A stretch of 47,633 bases of DNA from SAR86 cluster bacterium (GCA_016779525.1 JADHNL010000008.1:1-47633); one strand, 5' to 3'; shown: positions 11,429 through 22,298, counted from the first letter of the stretch. The notes: a model not told the origin generated them from the letters alone. Translations and numbers: made by a program.

Positions 11429-13162
11429 CTAATAAGCGTTTAGCAATTGTATAAGTTGTTGCTCCTGATCTGAAGCATTTTCTTTTAAATTCAATAGTTT
11501 TTGCAACCTTTCTTTTCTGGGTTGGGAGAGCTGTTTTTTATTCGCAAGATCGGTTAAATAAGCTATAAACCCATGATCAAACTTTAATCTTAATTCATCC
11601 GATGCCCTTTCAAATTCTTCTTTAGCCTCTTCTGCTGTGATCTTTAGAGTAATCATCATTGCGCTAGCATAAGTTGAGTTTTCTTTATGCTTTCTACTAT
11701 CATTGTTAATTGACTGCAATATTGCCATGAGATTTAGCATATCCTCGTTATCTGAAGCGCTTAGAAAACTCATAAAATCATCGATTATTAAATCCTGCTT
11801 GAACAAATCCAATAAATAAATCAGAAGCAGAATATTTTTTTCATAGGAAGCATCATTGGAGTGAGTTTTTTCTACTTTTGGCGCTTTTTTTACCTCTGCT
11901 TGGTTGCGCAAAATTGTTTCTTTGTTAATGTTCAGCTCCTTAGAAAACTTAGCTAGTAAAGTTTCTTTTAGAAAATCAGATCTTACACTCGAGAGGATTT
12001 TTTTAAGTTCAAAAAGAATTATTCGAACATCCTCTGATGATTCTAAATCCCGCTTTCTTTTGAGGAATTGAAATACAAAGGTTTCAATATCCATTGATCG
12101 TTCGATACGGTCCAGTAAAGCTTTTCTGCCATTGGCATTTATAAAAGAGTCAGGATCCTCTCCTTCAGGTAAGAACATGAATCGTATTGTCTTATCGTCT
12201 ATAGCTAGCGACAAAGAAATATTTAAAGCACGCCAAGCTGCCTTTAATCCAGCCTCATCGGAATCAAAACAAAATATGACCTTATTTTTGTATCTGAATA
12301 AATTATTTAGGTGTTGGTTGGTAAATGATGTTCCTAAGGATGCAACTGCACAATCAACGCCATGCTGATGAAGCATGTCTACATCCATATAGCCCTCAGT
12401 AACAAAAAAATAGTCAAATCCCTTACAAGATCTTGCTTTGTCGAAACCATAAAGCTCACGAGATTTTCTAAAAAAAGGGCTGTCTTTAGAATTTAGGTAT
12501 TTAGGTAATTGATCGCCCAGAGCTCTGCCCCCAAAACCAATAATATTTCCTTTGATATTATTTATTGGGAACATGATTCTATTTCTGAAAAATGGAAAAA
12601 TTCCTTTATCATTTTTAAGAAAAGTTCCACTTGTTAGAATGTCTTTTTCCGAAAACTGTTTTAACAAAGCATTTAATAATTGAGTCTGGTTATTTTCTGA
12701 GAAGCCAATTAAAAAATCCTTAACGGTTTTACCTTCAATACCTCGTTCTTTTAGATAATTAGTTGCCTCACTACTGGGATTATTTATGAAAAATGAATAG
12801 TAATGATCAGCAACTATTTTGTTTATGGCATAAATTGATGAAAAATTATCGTATTCTTTCTTGGAGGATTGAGGCATTTGCACCCCATTGATCTCAGCTA
12901 ATTTCTCAACTGCCTCAAGGAATGTGAGACCGTCATAATCCTGTAAAAAAGTAAGTACATTACCTCCTTTCTTGCAGCCAAAACAATGATAAATTGATTT
13001 TTGAGGACTTACTGTGAATGAGGCTGTTTTTTCTTCATGAAAAGGGCAATTGGTTACATAATTACTGCTCTTTTTCGTAAGATTCAAGTACTGTCCAAGC
13101 ACTGAGACTATATCTGAATCATCAACCAACCTATCAATAAAATCTCTTGGTATCCTAGCCAT
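11429..13162 (-). CDS. dnaG: DNA primase
   Basis: CPFHEEKTASF...CFGCKKGGNV zinc-binding domain, TOPRIM VTEGYMDVDML. Confidence 0.97.
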   Translation of the reverse strand: MARIPRDFIDRLVDDSDIVSVLGQYLNLTKKSSNYVTNCPFHEEKTASFTVSPQKSIYHCFGCKKGGNVLTFLQDYDGLTFLEAVEKLAEINGVQMPQSSKKEYDNFSSIYAINKIVADHYYSFFINNPSSEATNYLKERGIEGKTVKDFLIGFSENNQTQLLNALLKQFSEKDILTSGTFLKNDKGIFPFFRNRIMFPINNIKGNIIGFGGRALGDQLPKYLNSKDSPFFRKSRELYGFDKARSCKGFDYFFVTEGYMDVDMLHQHGVDCAVASLGTSFTNQHLNNLFRYKNKVIFCFDSDEAGLKAAWRALNISLSLAIDDKTIRFMFLPEGEDPDSFINANGRKALLDRIERSMDIETFVFQFLKRKRDLESSEDVRIILFELKKILSSVRSDFLKETLLAKFSKELNINKETILRNQAEVKKAPKVEKTHSNDASYEKNILLLIYLLDLFKQDLIIDDFMSFLSASDNEDMLNLMAILQSINNDSRKHKENSTYASAMMITLKITAEEAKEEFERASDELRLKFDHGFIAYLTDLANKKQLSQPRKERLQKLLNLKENASDQEQQLIQLLNAY

Positions 13163-13529
13163 GATTTAAATTAAACCAATCCTCAAATATTAGAATTGCA
13201 GACCTAGCATCTTTATTATTAGCCTGTATACCTGCACTCGTGAAATCCTCATTCACTGTCAGCACTTTTAGTTCAAAGGTTATTTTTATTGTTTCTATAA
13301 AGTTTGAAACACCCTTTTCAAATTCTGTTGATGGCTTGCTAGGCATGCCTACCAATATAAAGTTTGGATTCCATTCCTCTACTAAGTTTTTAATGCCTTC
13401 AACTAGGGTCGAATCATTTTTTATCACTTTTAGGGGTGAGCAAGCTCCGGTATAGGTCTCGCCGATGCAAGCGCCAATTTTTTTTGTGCCGTAATCAAAA
13501 CAAATGACAACTTCTGCTTTTTTACTCAA
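13155..13529 (-). CDS. ruvX: Putative Holliday junction resolvase / pre-16S rRNA nuclease YqgF
   Basis: CFDYGTKKIGACIGE, VGMPSKPSTEF, VNEDFTSAGIQ (RNase H-like YqgF motifs). Confidence 0.87.
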   Translation of the reverse strand: MSKKAEVVICFDYGTKKIGACIGETYTGACSPLKVIKNDSTLVEGIKNLVEEWNPNFILVGMPSKPSTEFEKGVSNFIETIKITFELKVLTVNEDFTSAGIQANNKDARSAILIFEDWFNLNHG

Positions 13530-13574
13530 TGTTTTTTCTCATACGATTTCGGTTACCAATAATCTCTAGAATCA

Positions 13575-14504
13575 TTATGAATCACCAAGACCATCCCAAA
13601 ATACTTCACTTGGATTAATGTCAGAGGCATTATTTATTTCTTGTAGGCAGGTAGGAGAGGTAATGTTAAGTTCAGACAATTTCCCACCCAAAATATCAGC
13701 ACCAGCAAAATAAATATTATGTTCTTTGAGAAAAGGTAGAATATGCTGGGCTATCTTTTTGTCATCATTAGTTACTTTTTTAACTTTTGAAGTTGCTCCA
13801 GCTGCAAGGTTCCCACGAAAATCTAAAGGACTTGGAACACGGACAAGTTTTTGCTCTAAAAGCTCACCATTTATTATAACGATGCGATTATCGCCAGATT
13901 CTGCTTCGGGAATGTACTCTTGTACTATCACCAAGTGCTTGCCTCTGCCAGTAATGGTCTCCCATATTACTGCTAAATTTTTATCATCCTTATGGACAAG
14001 AAAAATTGATCTGCCACCCATTCCATCCAATGGTTTAATTACGAGTGTCTCAAATCCTTGATTAAACATATCTTTAATAGTTTGTAAGCTCGCAGTTACT
14101 CTTGTGGAAGGTATTATTTCTGGAAATTTTAAAATAGATAATTTCTCATTGATCTCTCTAAGTGCCTTAGTTGGGTTAATGCAAGGCACGCCGTATGCAT
14201 CTAAAAGCAGAGTCATGTAAAGATAATCTTTATTGAATGGTGGGTTCACTCGATTGATAACATGGGAAAATTCAGATAAATCCTCAGTCCCATTATCAGA
14301 AAGATTAAAACTCAGCTGGTCTTTAGTCGGAAAGATTAATTTTGATGTCTGTGCAGTCAGCCTCTCTTCCTGAACCGACAAGTTGTTGGTATTAAAGGTG
14401 TGAACTTCATAACCTCTATCAAATGCTTCTTTAGCTAAAAAGATCGATGTATCTTTTTTCAGATCCATCGATTTGAGGTCATTGATAATAAAAGCTACTT
14501 TCAT
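13575..14504 (-). CDS. gshB: Glutathione synthetase
   Basis: ATP-grasp motifs, LVIKPLDGMGGRSIF, RVPSPLDFRGNLAAGA. Confidence 0.92.
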   Translation of the reverse strand: MKVAFIINDLKSMDLKKDTSIFLAKEAFDRGYEVHTFNTNNLSVQEERLTAQTSKLIFPTKDQLSFNLSDNGTEDLSEFSHVINRVNPPFNKDYLYMTLLLDAYGVPCINPTKALREINEKLSILKFPEIIPSTRVTASLQTIKDMFNQGFETLVIKPLDGMGGRSIFLVHKDDKNLAVIWETITGRGKHLVIVQEYIPEAESGDNRIVIINGELLEQKLVRVPSPLDFRGNLAAGATSKVKKVTNDDKKIAQHILPFLKEHNIYFAGADILGGKLSELNITSPTCLQEINNASDINPSEVFWDGLGDS

Positions 14505-15190
14505 AATTTGTAATTATTTATTGCTAATGCAGCAATTGGTGCTGTTTCTGCCTTAAGTATATTTTTACCTAATTTGTGAAAAGATGCTTTTGTTTCTTGT
14601 AAAAATTGTCTTTCACTCTTTGAAAAACCATATTCTCCACCAGAAATTATTAAATCATATGGGTTGCTGTCGTTGATTATTTGCTCAGAGTATTGGTCCA
14701 GAACGCATATTTTATTAAAACTTGCATAATCTAAACTAGAAATGTTTTCTAGCAGCTCAATTTCTGGCAAGTATAAATTTTCTGATTGTAAAAAGGCTGC
14801 TTCAACCACTTCTCTATACCTGTCTATACGGGCCAACTCCTTTGAAAGAGAAAATTTGTGATTGGATTTTTCAGAAATGTAGCAGAAAATCTTAAATACA
14901 CCAACCTCAACCATTTTTTGCAAACAAAACTCAAACTGAGTTTTTTTTAAGAATGGTACCATTGCAGCTGTTCTGAATATTCGGTCAGAGGACTCTGTGT
15001 TTAGAATTTTTACCTCTGAATCATTTATAAGCCTGCACTTAGCTACGGTGCCTTTACCATCGTAAGCATAGAAATTTTCATCTAAGCCAACTTTTAAAAC
15101 ATTTTTGAGGTAGTGAGTTTGACTATTGCTCAAAAAATGATCAATATTTCTATCTAGTTTTTTTTTGAGGATAATCGAAGCTGTCTTCAT
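14501..15190 (-). CDS. rsmE: 16S rRNA (uracil1498-N3)-methyltransferase
   Basis: HYLKNVLKVG, FLQSENLYLPEI, ISGGEYGFSKSE, LKAETAPIAAL; start set to MKTASIILKKK. Confidence 0.87.
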   Translation of the reverse strand: MKTASIILKKKLDRNIDHFLSNSQTHYLKNVLKVGLDENFYAYDGKGTVAKCRLINDSEVKILNTESSDRIFRTAAMVPFLKKTQFEFCLQKMVEVGVFKIFCYISEKSNHKFSLSKELARIDRYREVVEAAFLQSENLYLPEIELLENISSLDYASFNKICVLDQYSEQIINDSNPYDLIISGGEYGFSKSERQFLQETKASFHKLGKNILKAETAPIAALAINNYKL

Positions 15191-15213
15191 TTTGACAGCA
15201 ATTATATCATTTG

Positions 15214-15465
15214 ATGTCAACCAAATTTAATACAAATAAAAGAAGTCTTCGGGGTGAAGTTAAAAGAGCGATAAAAAGATATTATCGCAATCTAGATGGA
15301 GAGACCCCCATTGAGCTATATAAATTGACCCTAAGCCAGATTGAACCGCCATTACTGGAAGTGGTATTAAAAAAATGCAAAGGCAATCAGTCAGAAGCAA
15401 GTAAGGTACTTGGATTAAATCGAGGCACTTTTAGAAAAAAACTTGAAAAGTACGGTTTGCTTTGA
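15214..15465 (+). CDS. fis: DNA-binding protein Fis
   Basis: C-terminal LLEVVLKKCKGNQSEASKVLGLNRGTFRKKLEKYGLL matches the Fis HTH; followed by purHD. Confidence 0.95.
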   Translation: MSTKFNTNKRSLRGEVKRAIKRYYRNLDGETPIELYKLTLSQIEPPLLEVVLKKCKGNQSEASKVLGLNRGTFRKKLEKYGLL

Positions 15466-16958
15466 TGATTGAAATAAAAACGGCACTAATTTCCGTCTAC
15501 AAGAAAGATGGTGTTCTAGAGCTTGCCCAAAAATTGCAATCCCATAATGTCAAAATAATATCTTCAGGTGGCACTGCCAGCTTTCTTAGAGAAAACGACA
15601 TTCCGGTAATAGAAGTGTCTGATTACACAGGTTCGCCTGAGATGTTTGATGGGAGGGTAAAGACACTACATCCAAAAATTCATGCTGGAATATTGGCACG
15701 CGGCAAAACAGATGAGGAGCAATTATGTGACATTGGCGCAGATAAAATTGACCTTGTTGTAGTAAACCTATATCCATTTGAAGAAGAATTAAATAAAACA
15801 AATGTCTCCGAAGATGATCTAATTGAAAAAATAGATATTGGTGGTCCAGCGATGCTAAGAGCAGCTGCAAAAAATTTTAAAAATACCGTTAGTGTTTGTA
15901 GTCCAGAACATTACCATAAGATTAAACCCGAAGGCATGTCTGTTGAAGAGTCTAGGAATCTGGCCGGCTATGTTTTTGCAACCACAACGGCTTATGACTC
16001 TTTGGTGCATGGTTGGCTACATCAACACCCAATTGCAACCAGTGAATTTAAACAAGAACTTCGTTATGGTGAAAACCCACACCAAAAAGCCTCAGTAACA
16101 GTGAATGAAAATTCACCAATTGATTTTTTAAATCCTTTACAAGGAAAAGCAGTGTCTTATAACAATGTTAATGATGCTCTTGCTGCTTGGGCATGTGTTT
16201 CAGAGTTCGTAGAACCTGCTGTTTGCATCGTTAAACATGCTAACCCTTGTGGAGTAAGCGAATCATCAACCTTGCTTCAAGCCTATAAAAATGCTTTTTT
16301 AACAGATCCAACATCAGCATTTGGAGGTGTTATTGCTCTCAATGAAACTCTCAGCCACGAATTAGCCAAATCGATAATTGATAAGCAATTTGTTGAGGTT
16401 ATTATTGCGCCTGCATTTGAAGATGATGCAAAAAAAATCTTGGCAACCAAACCTAATATTAGATTACTGATTTCAAAACAAACTAAGAAAAAATATCTTG
16501 AAACTAAATCAATGTTTAGCGTAGATTTATCGCAAACTTCGGATTTAGTTACTCCAAATGATTATGAGATCAGTGTTGTCTCTACCTTAAAGCCTAATGA
16601 AAGCGAACTTGAGGACCTTATGTTTGCTATGAAGGTTGCCAAACATGTGAAATCAAATGCAATTGTTCTAGCAAAAAATAAAATGACTCTTGGTATAGGC
16701 GCTGGACAAATGAGCAGAGTGGTGAGCACAAAGATTGCACTAATGAAAGCTAAAGAAGAGGGGCTTGATGTTTTAGGATGTGCATTAGCATCTGATGCTT
16801 TCTTTCCTTTTAGAGATAATATTGATCTTGCTGCAACTGGTGGCATTAAGCATGTGATTCAACCAGGTGGTTCTGTAAGAGATCAAGAGGTTATCGATGC
16901 CATCAATGAATACGATATGAGTATGTGTGTAACAGGTATAAGGCACTTTAAACATTGA
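15465..16958 (+). CDS. purH: AICAR formyltransferase / IMP cyclohydrolase
   Basis: ALISVYKKDGVLELAQKL, GRVKTLHPKIHAGIL, LRYGENPHQKA, KHANPCGVS; TGATG overlap with fis. Confidence 0.97.
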   Translation: MIEIKTALISVYKKDGVLELAQKLQSHNVKIISSGGTASFLRENDIPVIEVSDYTGSPEMFDGRVKTLHPKIHAGILARGKTDEEQLCDIGADKIDLVVVNLYPFEEELNKTNVSEDDLIEKIDIGGPAMLRAAAKNFKNTVSVCSPEHYHKIKPEGMSVEESRNLAGYVFATTTAYDSLVHGWLHQHPIATSEFKQELRYGENPHQKASVTVNENSPIDFLNPLQGKAVSYNNVNDALAAWACVSEFVEPAVCIVKHANPCGVSESSTLLQAYKNAFLTDPTSAFGGVIALNETLSHELAKSIIDKQFVEVIIAPAFEDDAKKILATKPNIRLLISKQTKKKYLETKSMFSVDLSQTSDLVTPNDYEISVVSTLKPNESELEDLMFAMKVAKHVKSNAIVLAKNKMTLGIGAGQMSRVVSTKIALMKAKEEGLDVLGCALASDAFFPFRDNIDLAATGGIKHVIQPGGSVRDQEVIDAINEYDMSMCVTGIRHFKH

Positions 16959-18214
16959 TGAATATTTTGGTAGTAGGTCAAGGCGGTAGAGAACATGCTT
17001 TGGCATGGAAGTTAGCACAGTCTGAAAAATGTGAAACCGTTTTTTTAGCTCCAGGCAATGGCGGCACCAAGTTTGAAGACAAGTGCGAAAACACAAATAT
17101 TGAAGCAACTGATTTTGTAGCAATAAAAAAATTTATTGTTGAAAAAGAAATAGGTTTAGTTGTTGTTGGCCCAGAAGATCCGTTGGTGAAAGGAATCAAA
17201 GACTACCTTTCCGCTACAGATGTTTTGGTTTTTGGGCCTGACTCAGCAGGTGCTCAGTTAGAAGGTTCAAAAATTTATTCAAAGCAATTTATGTTTGACT
17301 GCAATATTCCGACTGGAGAAGCGCATTTTTTTAATACTGAAGAAGGCGCGATTAAACATCTAAATAGCAGCAACTATCCTATAGTGTTAAAAGCTGATGG
17401 ATTAGCAGCTGGCAAGGGTGTCCTTGTTGCTCAGACTAAAGAGGAAGCTATAGTTTGGGTAAATGAAGTTATGGCAAATTCAAAGTTTGGTGAGGCTGGT
17501 CAAAATATTTTAATTGAGGAATGTCTCTATGGCACTGAATTAAGTTTTATGGGAATAATGACACCCAAAGAATTTATACCTTTCGAAACCAGTGTTGATT
17601 ACAAACCTCTTTTAAATGGAAATAAAGGTCCTAATACTGGAGGAATGGGGTGCATTGCTCCTTCTCCTTTCATGAATGATGAACTGCGAGAAAATATATT
17701 TAAGACTGTAGTCGAGCCAACAATCAAGGGTCTTAATGATAGAGGTATAAGTTATTATGGTTTTATGTACTTTGGACTAATGGTAAAAGATAATGTGCCA
17801 AAAGTGCTGGAATACAACTGTCGCTTAGGAGATCCAGAAACACAATGTTTGATGATGAAAATAGAATCTGATCTTGTGACCGCACTGCTGGATGCACTTC
17901 AAAATAAAAAAATAAATATTTCGTGGAGGTCAGGTTCCATTATGGGAGTGGTTCTAGCATCCGGAGGCTATCCTGAAAATTATAAAAAAGGTGTGCCTAT
18001 AAAAATTGGTGAACTAAATGAGTGTAAACTTTTTCATGCTGGAACTGTTTTTACTGAAGAAGGTTTAGTAACATCTGGTGGACGCGTATTCTCAATAAAT
18101 CACTATGCCAATTCTCTTCAGGAATGTAAGCACTACCTCTACAAACACATTGACTCTGTAAATTTTATGGATTGCACATATAGAGATGATATTGGAGAGA
18201 TTTATGAGTCTTAG
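16958..18214 (+). CDS. purD: Phosphoribosylamine-glycine ligase
   Basis: VVGQGGREHALAWKL, LKADGLAAGKGV, EYNCRLGDPETQ. Confidence 0.97.
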   Translation: MNILVVGQGGREHALAWKLAQSEKCETVFLAPGNGGTKFEDKCENTNIEATDFVAIKKFIVEKEIGLVVVGPEDPLVKGIKDYLSATDVLVFGPDSAGAQLEGSKIYSKQFMFDCNIPTGEAHFFNTEEGAIKHLNSSNYPIVLKADGLAAGKGVLVAQTKEEAIVWVNEVMANSKFGEAGQNILIEECLYGTELSFMGIMTPKEFIPFETSVDYKPLLNGNKGPNTGGMGCIAPSPFMNDELRENIFKTVVEPTIKGLNDRGISYYGFMYFGLMVKDNVPKVLEYNCRLGDPETQCLMMKIESDLVTALLDALQNKKINISWRSGSIMGVVLASGGYPENYKKGVPIKIGELNECKLFHAGTVFTEEGLVTSGGRVFSINHYANSLQECKHYLYKHIDSVNFMDCTYRDDIGEIYES

Positions 18215-18806
18215 CGATAAAGTAGCAAATGAATTTGCACATTTCCTTAGAATTATTAACTACAAGAATAAGGGCGAACCTGATAGCTCACTTTCTGAGG
18301 CAGATAAAAAAAAATCAATCTCTTTAATGAGAGTAAATGCATCAGGTGAAGTTTCAGCACAAGCGCTGTATAGAGGCCAAGCTTTTTTTTCTAAAAGCCC
18401 AGAAATAAAAAAACATCTACTCAAAGCAGGAGATGAAGAGTTCACTCATCTTGAATGGTGCAGTAAAAGGCTTGAAGAGCTAGGAGGCAAAAAGTCAATT
18501 CTAGATCCTTTGTATTATGCAGGCTCATTTACTTTAGGCTCAATTGCTGGTCTCATTGGTGACAGAACAAGCTTAGGTTTTGTTGAAGAAACAGAAAAAC
18601 AAGTAGTTGAGCACCTTAAAAGACACCTAAATGAAATGTCATCCAAGGATACCAAGAGTAGAGAGATACTTGAAAAAATGCTTGAAGAGGAAGAAGCTCA
18701 TGGGCAAGAAGCCAAAGAGCACGGCAGCAAACAACTACCCTTACCCGTTAAAGGAGTTATGACAGCTACATCTAAAATAATGACAACACTAAGTAGATTT
18801 ATTTAA
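18204..18806 (+). CDS. coq7: Coq7-type 3-demethoxyubiquinol 3-hydroxylase
   Basis: Two di-iron ExxH-type motifs (DEEFTHLEWC, EEEEAHGQEA), Coq7-like length. Confidence 0.88.
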   Translation: MSLSDKVANEFAHFLRIINYKNKGEPDSSLSEADKKKSISLMRVNASGEVSAQALYRGQAFFSKSPEIKKHLLKAGDEEFTHLEWCSKRLEELGGKKSILDPLYYAGSFTLGSIAGLIGDRTSLGFVEETEKQVVEHLKRHLNEMSSKDTKSREILEKMLEEEEAHGQEAKEHGSKQLPLPVKGVMTATSKIMTTLSRFI

Positions 18807-19216
18807 TCTGAGATTGAAAGCTTCGAAAAAACCTTTATTTCTCGCTCGTCAAACCATCCTTTATTCACTTCCAAAGCATATCTAATATTCTGCGATTTTG
18901 AGCACACATTCTCCTCTGAAAATGGCATTAAATTATGAATTTCTCGAATAATAAGCCTCTCATCAAGGTAGGCAAGACTCAAATCCAACGAGGTATTTTT
19001 CATCCACATGCATTTTTGTGATGTCTCTGGCCATTTAAAAAGCATTCCTGAATTAGTTGGAAGACTCGATCTATACATCAAACCACGTGCACGATCTTCT
19101 TTAGATTCTACGATTTCTAAGTCGAGCACAAATCCCCTCAAAGATGCTTCAATGGCATCAATAAAGTGGCTATGAAATAAGGTTGTAAGCAGAAGAAATA
19201 GTTTTCTTATAGTCAT
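18803..19216 (-). CDS. DUF192 secreted protein
   Basis: [35 protein letters not shown]. Confidence 0.87.
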   Translation of the reverse strand: MTIRKLFLLLTTLFHSHFIDAIEASLRGFVLDLEIVESKEDRARGLMYRSSLPTNSGMLFKWPETSQKCMWMKNTSLDLSLAYLDERLIIREIHNLMPFSEENVCSKSQNIRYALEVNKGWFDEREIKVFSKLSISD

Positions 19217-19829
19217 CTGAATTAAATATAGCGGAGCCCATTACAAATGTATCTGCCCCTGCATCGCTTACGGCTTTAATATTTTTGAGATTAATGCCGC
19301 CATCAACCTCAAGCCTTACTTGTTTATTTAACTTATCTAATTTTTTTCTAATTTTTTTTATTTTGTCTAATGTTTTCTCAATGAATTTTTGACCACCAAA
19401 ACCAGGATTAACAGACATCAAAAGAACTAAGTCAACTTCTTCAATAACATCTCCGATCAATGAAATCGGACTGGCTGGATTTAGTACCAAGCCTGCCTGG
19501 CAACCACTATCCTTAATTTTTTGTACTGTTCTGTGTACATGATTGCTTGCTTCAGGATGAAAAGAAATCATATTAGCGCCAGCATCAGCAAATTGACTTA
19601 CTAAGCCATCGACCGGCTCTACCATTAAATGGACGTCGATAAAATTTTTAATGCCATACTTTCTTAAAGACTCGCATACCATAGGCCCCACAGTAAGGTT
19701 GGGAACATAGTGGTTATCCATGACATCAAAATGAATCCACTCTGCGCCTGCATCAATTACTGCAGTGACATCTTCACCTAAACGAGCAAAATCTGCTGAC
19801 AGTATTGATGGTGCAATAATTTTATTCAT
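19170..19829 (-). CDS. rpe: Ribulose-phosphate 3-epimerase
   Basis: [50 protein letters not shown]. Confidence 0.97.
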   Translation of the reverse strand: MNKIIAPSILSADFARLGEDVTAVIDAGAEWIHFDVMDNHYVPNLTVGPMVCESLRKYGIKNFIDVHLMVEPVDGLVSQFADAGANMISFHPEASNHVHRTVQKIKDSGCQAGLVLNPASPISLIGDVIEEVDLVLLMSVNPGFGGQKFIEKTLDKIKKIRKKLDKLNKQVRLEVDGGINLKNIKAVSDAGADTFVMGSAIFNSDDYKKTISSAYNLIS

Positions 19830-20454
19830 GATTGAGTTTTTCCAGTACTTCTATAGTCCCTACATCATACCAATTTGAGTTAATAATTTCTGCATTTAGG
19901 TTGCCTTCTTGAGCCAATAGTTTTAAAAGATCTTTCCAATAATCAAACTTTGTTTGATGAACAGCATGGACTTGTGCTTTGTTGATAATGCTAATTCCTG
20001 TGAAGGTATAGGTTGGATCTTCATCAATGTTAACTTTATTATCAATAATGCCAAAGTCTCCATTTTCCTGCTGAACTGCGAATACCTTGGGAGAAATATT
20101 TTTTCTCAATTCACTGTAATCAATATCAGAAAATACGTCAGCATTTATAATTAAAAATTCAGCACCCTCCATTAAGCTCATTGCTTGTTTTATTCCGCCG
20201 CCCGTACCAAGTAATTCGCTTTCTCTGCTAATTACAATGTCATTTTCTAAGTAGTTTTGTTTAACAAATGATGCTATTTGCTCAGCATGTGTATAGCAAG
20301 TTACTGCAATTTGTTCAAAGCCAGCATCTAAAAGCTTATCTATGTGATTTTTTAGCAATGGTATGCCTCTGACACTTATTAATGCCTTAGGCATCTTCTC
20401 TGTTAAAGGCATTAATCTTCTTCCCTCTCCTGCAGCTAAAATTATTGCGTTCAT
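19822..20454 (-). CDS. murU: MurU-like N-acetylmuramate alpha-1-phosphate uridylyltransferase
   Basis: Nucleotidyltransferase N-terminus [25 protein letters not shown]; next to an amgK-like kinase and lptD as in Pseudomonas. Confidence 0.77.
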   Translation of the reverse strand: MNAIILAAGEGRRLMPLTEKMPKALISVRGIPLLKNHIDKLLDAGFEQIAVTCYTHAEQIASFVKQNYLENDIVISRESELLGTGGGIKQAMSLMEGAEFLIINADVFSDIDYSELRKNISPKVFAVQQENGDFGIIDNKVNIDEDPTYTFTGISIINKAQVHAVHQTKFDYWKDLLKLLAQEGNLNAEIINSNWYDVGTIEVLEKLNHE

Positions 20455-21383
20455 TTTATTTTTTTAAAAAAAGAGTAATCATTAAGTAAATTTAATTTAT
20501 TGGCTGCCATTAAAAGTCTTTTTAAAAACAACTCAATATCGTTCTTTCTGTTCAGCAATTTTCCATCTTTAAAGTAATTTATAAATGTTCCGATTATTCG
20601 CATAGAACGATGTGCCAGGGCCACATAAATAGATTCCATAATATTTTCTGAAAATGCATAGCCTGCTGATTCCATATGCTCCTTTAGCAATGCCTTTATG
20701 TCTGCATCGTTGTAGTTAAAATTATGCTCATAGAACAATGAAGCCAAATCAATGCCTATAGGGGCCATGCATATGTCTTGAAAATCAATTACATGAATAC
20801 CATTTTTAAAATATATTAAATTTCGCCGTTCAAAATCTGTGTGGCAAGGAACATAAACTTGAGCAATGAGATTAACAACCAATTCTTTCCTAAACGACTC
20901 AAGGCTTAAAATATCAGCATCATCGGCTTTAATATTAAGGTGATCGAAAACCTTGTAGAACTCTGTAGTTTGGTTCAGCAAAACATCATGGTTCTGTACT
21001 GGCAGAACATCTTGAGGTACATCATAAATTTTTTTAAGCTCTTGCAATGACATTCTTAAAAGAGAACCTTCTGATAAAGGTGCTGTGTCATCAAGAACAT
21101 CATCGCCAAGATCCTCTAACAGGATAAATTCTAAATTTTCGGAAAATGCAAAAACTTCAGGTACCTTTACACCTGTATTTTTTAAAATTTTACTTGCATA
21201 CAAAAAACGCGCCGCGGATTCGACTTCTGTAGTATTTTCCATGACCACATAACTCTTATCGTCAGCTTTTAAACGGTAGTAATTTCTTGTGCTGGCCTCT
21301 TTTCTAAGCTGCTCAATATTAAAGATATGTTGGCCTGTTGATTTTTGAGCCCATTCTATAAGTTCTGAACTGATATTACTCAA
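20451..21383 (-). CDS. amgK: AmgK-like anomeric N-acetylmuramate/N-acetylglucosamine kinase (aminoglycoside phosphotransferase fold)
   Basis: ASTRNYYRL, LLEDLGDD, CHTDFERRNLIYFKNGIHVIDFQDICMAPIGIDLASL; synteny with murU and lptD. Confidence 0.77.
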   Translation of the reverse strand: MSNISSELIEWAQKSTGQHIFNIEQLRKEASTRNYYRLKADDKSYVVMENTTEVESAARFLYASKILKNTGVKVPEVFAFSENLEFILLEDLGDDVLDDTAPLSEGSLLRMSLQELKKIYDVPQDVLPVQNHDVLLNQTTEFYKVFDHLNIKADDADILSLESFRKELVVNLIAQVYVPCHTDFERRNLIYFKNGIHVIDFQDICMAPIGIDLASLFYEHNFNYNDADIKALLKEHMESAGYAFSENIMESIYVALAHRSMRIIGTFINYFKDGKLLNRKNDIELFLKRLLMAANKLNLLNDYSFFKKIK

Positions 21384-22237
21384 CTATCTTTAACTACTTT
21401 TGGAACTGGATAGGAATCTAGAGGTACAAAAAAGTCTGGCATTAACTCATCAAATGGATAATCAGCGTATTTTCTAAAATTCGTTTCTCCATGTTCTGCC
21501 AGCAATGTATCATCTATGATGTAATTGCCAGTGAATGAATCCTTTGATTTATTGAAAATAATATAAGCTGCATCTGCCATGATTTCCGGGCTTCTTGATT
21601 TTTCCATCATCTCATTTCCACCCAAGACATTTTTAACTGCTGCAGTTTTAATGGCTGTTCTCGGCCATAAGGCATTTACAGCTATTCTGCCTCTAAACTC
21701 TGCAGCCATACCAAGCACAAACATACTCATATTGTATTTTGCAATAGTGTAAGCAACCGAACCTTGAAACCAAATTTCATTCATATCCAAAGGCGGAGAA
21801 AGGTTAAGTATATGGGGATTTTCTGCTTTCAATAAATGAGGAATACAAGTTTTTGATACCAAAAATGTTCCTCGACCATTAATGTTATGCATGAGGTCAT
21901 ACCTTTTCATATCAGTTTCTAAGGTTGGGGTGAGACTTATGGCCGATGCATTATTAATACAAATATCAATTCCACCAAAATTTTCTACAGTCTTAGCTAC
22001 GCAATCTTGTACACTAGCCTCATCCCTAATGTCACATTGCAGCGGCAATGCCAATCCTCCAGCATCCTCAATTTCTTGTGCTGCCGTATAAATTGTGCCT
22101 TCAAGTTTAGGGTGTGGATCTACTGTCTTTGCTGCAATTGCTATTCTGGCCCCATCTGCAGCCGCTTTTTTAGCTATTGCAAGGCCTATGCCTCTGCTGC
22201 CGCCCGATATAAATATTACTTTGTCTTTTAAACTCAT
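21380..22237 (-). CDS. SDR-family oxidoreductase, HSDL2-like
   Basis: ISGGSRGIGLAIA, NNASAISL, YTIAK catalytic motif, KTVDPHPKLEGTIYTAAQEIEDAGG. Confidence 0.8.
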   Translation of the reverse strand: MSLKDKVIFISGGSRGIGLAIAKKAAADGARIAIAAKTVDPHPKLEGTIYTAAQEIEDAGGLALPLQCDIRDEASVQDCVAKTVENFGGIDICINNASAISLTPTLETDMKRYDLMHNINGRGTFLVSKTCIPHLLKAENPHILNLSPPLDMNEIWFQGSVAYTIAKYNMSMFVLGMAAEFRGRIAVNALWPRTAIKTAAVKNVLGGNEMMEKSRSPEIMADAAYIIFNKSKDSFTGNYIIDDTLLAEHGETNFRKYADYPFDELMPDFFVPLDSYPVPKVVKDS

Positions 22238-22274
22238 TGTTTGAACTTATAGATTAATTTAACGCTCTAAGATC

Positions 22275-22280
22275 TATAAT
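22275..22280 (+). promoter_or_regulatory. lptD promoter -10 element
   Basis: TATAAT in the SDR-lptD divergent gap. Confidence 0.4.
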
Positions 22281-22298
22281 ATCAATCATAGGTTCAAA

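Noticed and set aside
13726-14061. 111-aa plus-strand ORF within gshB
   Set aside because: Antisense shadow of conserved gshB
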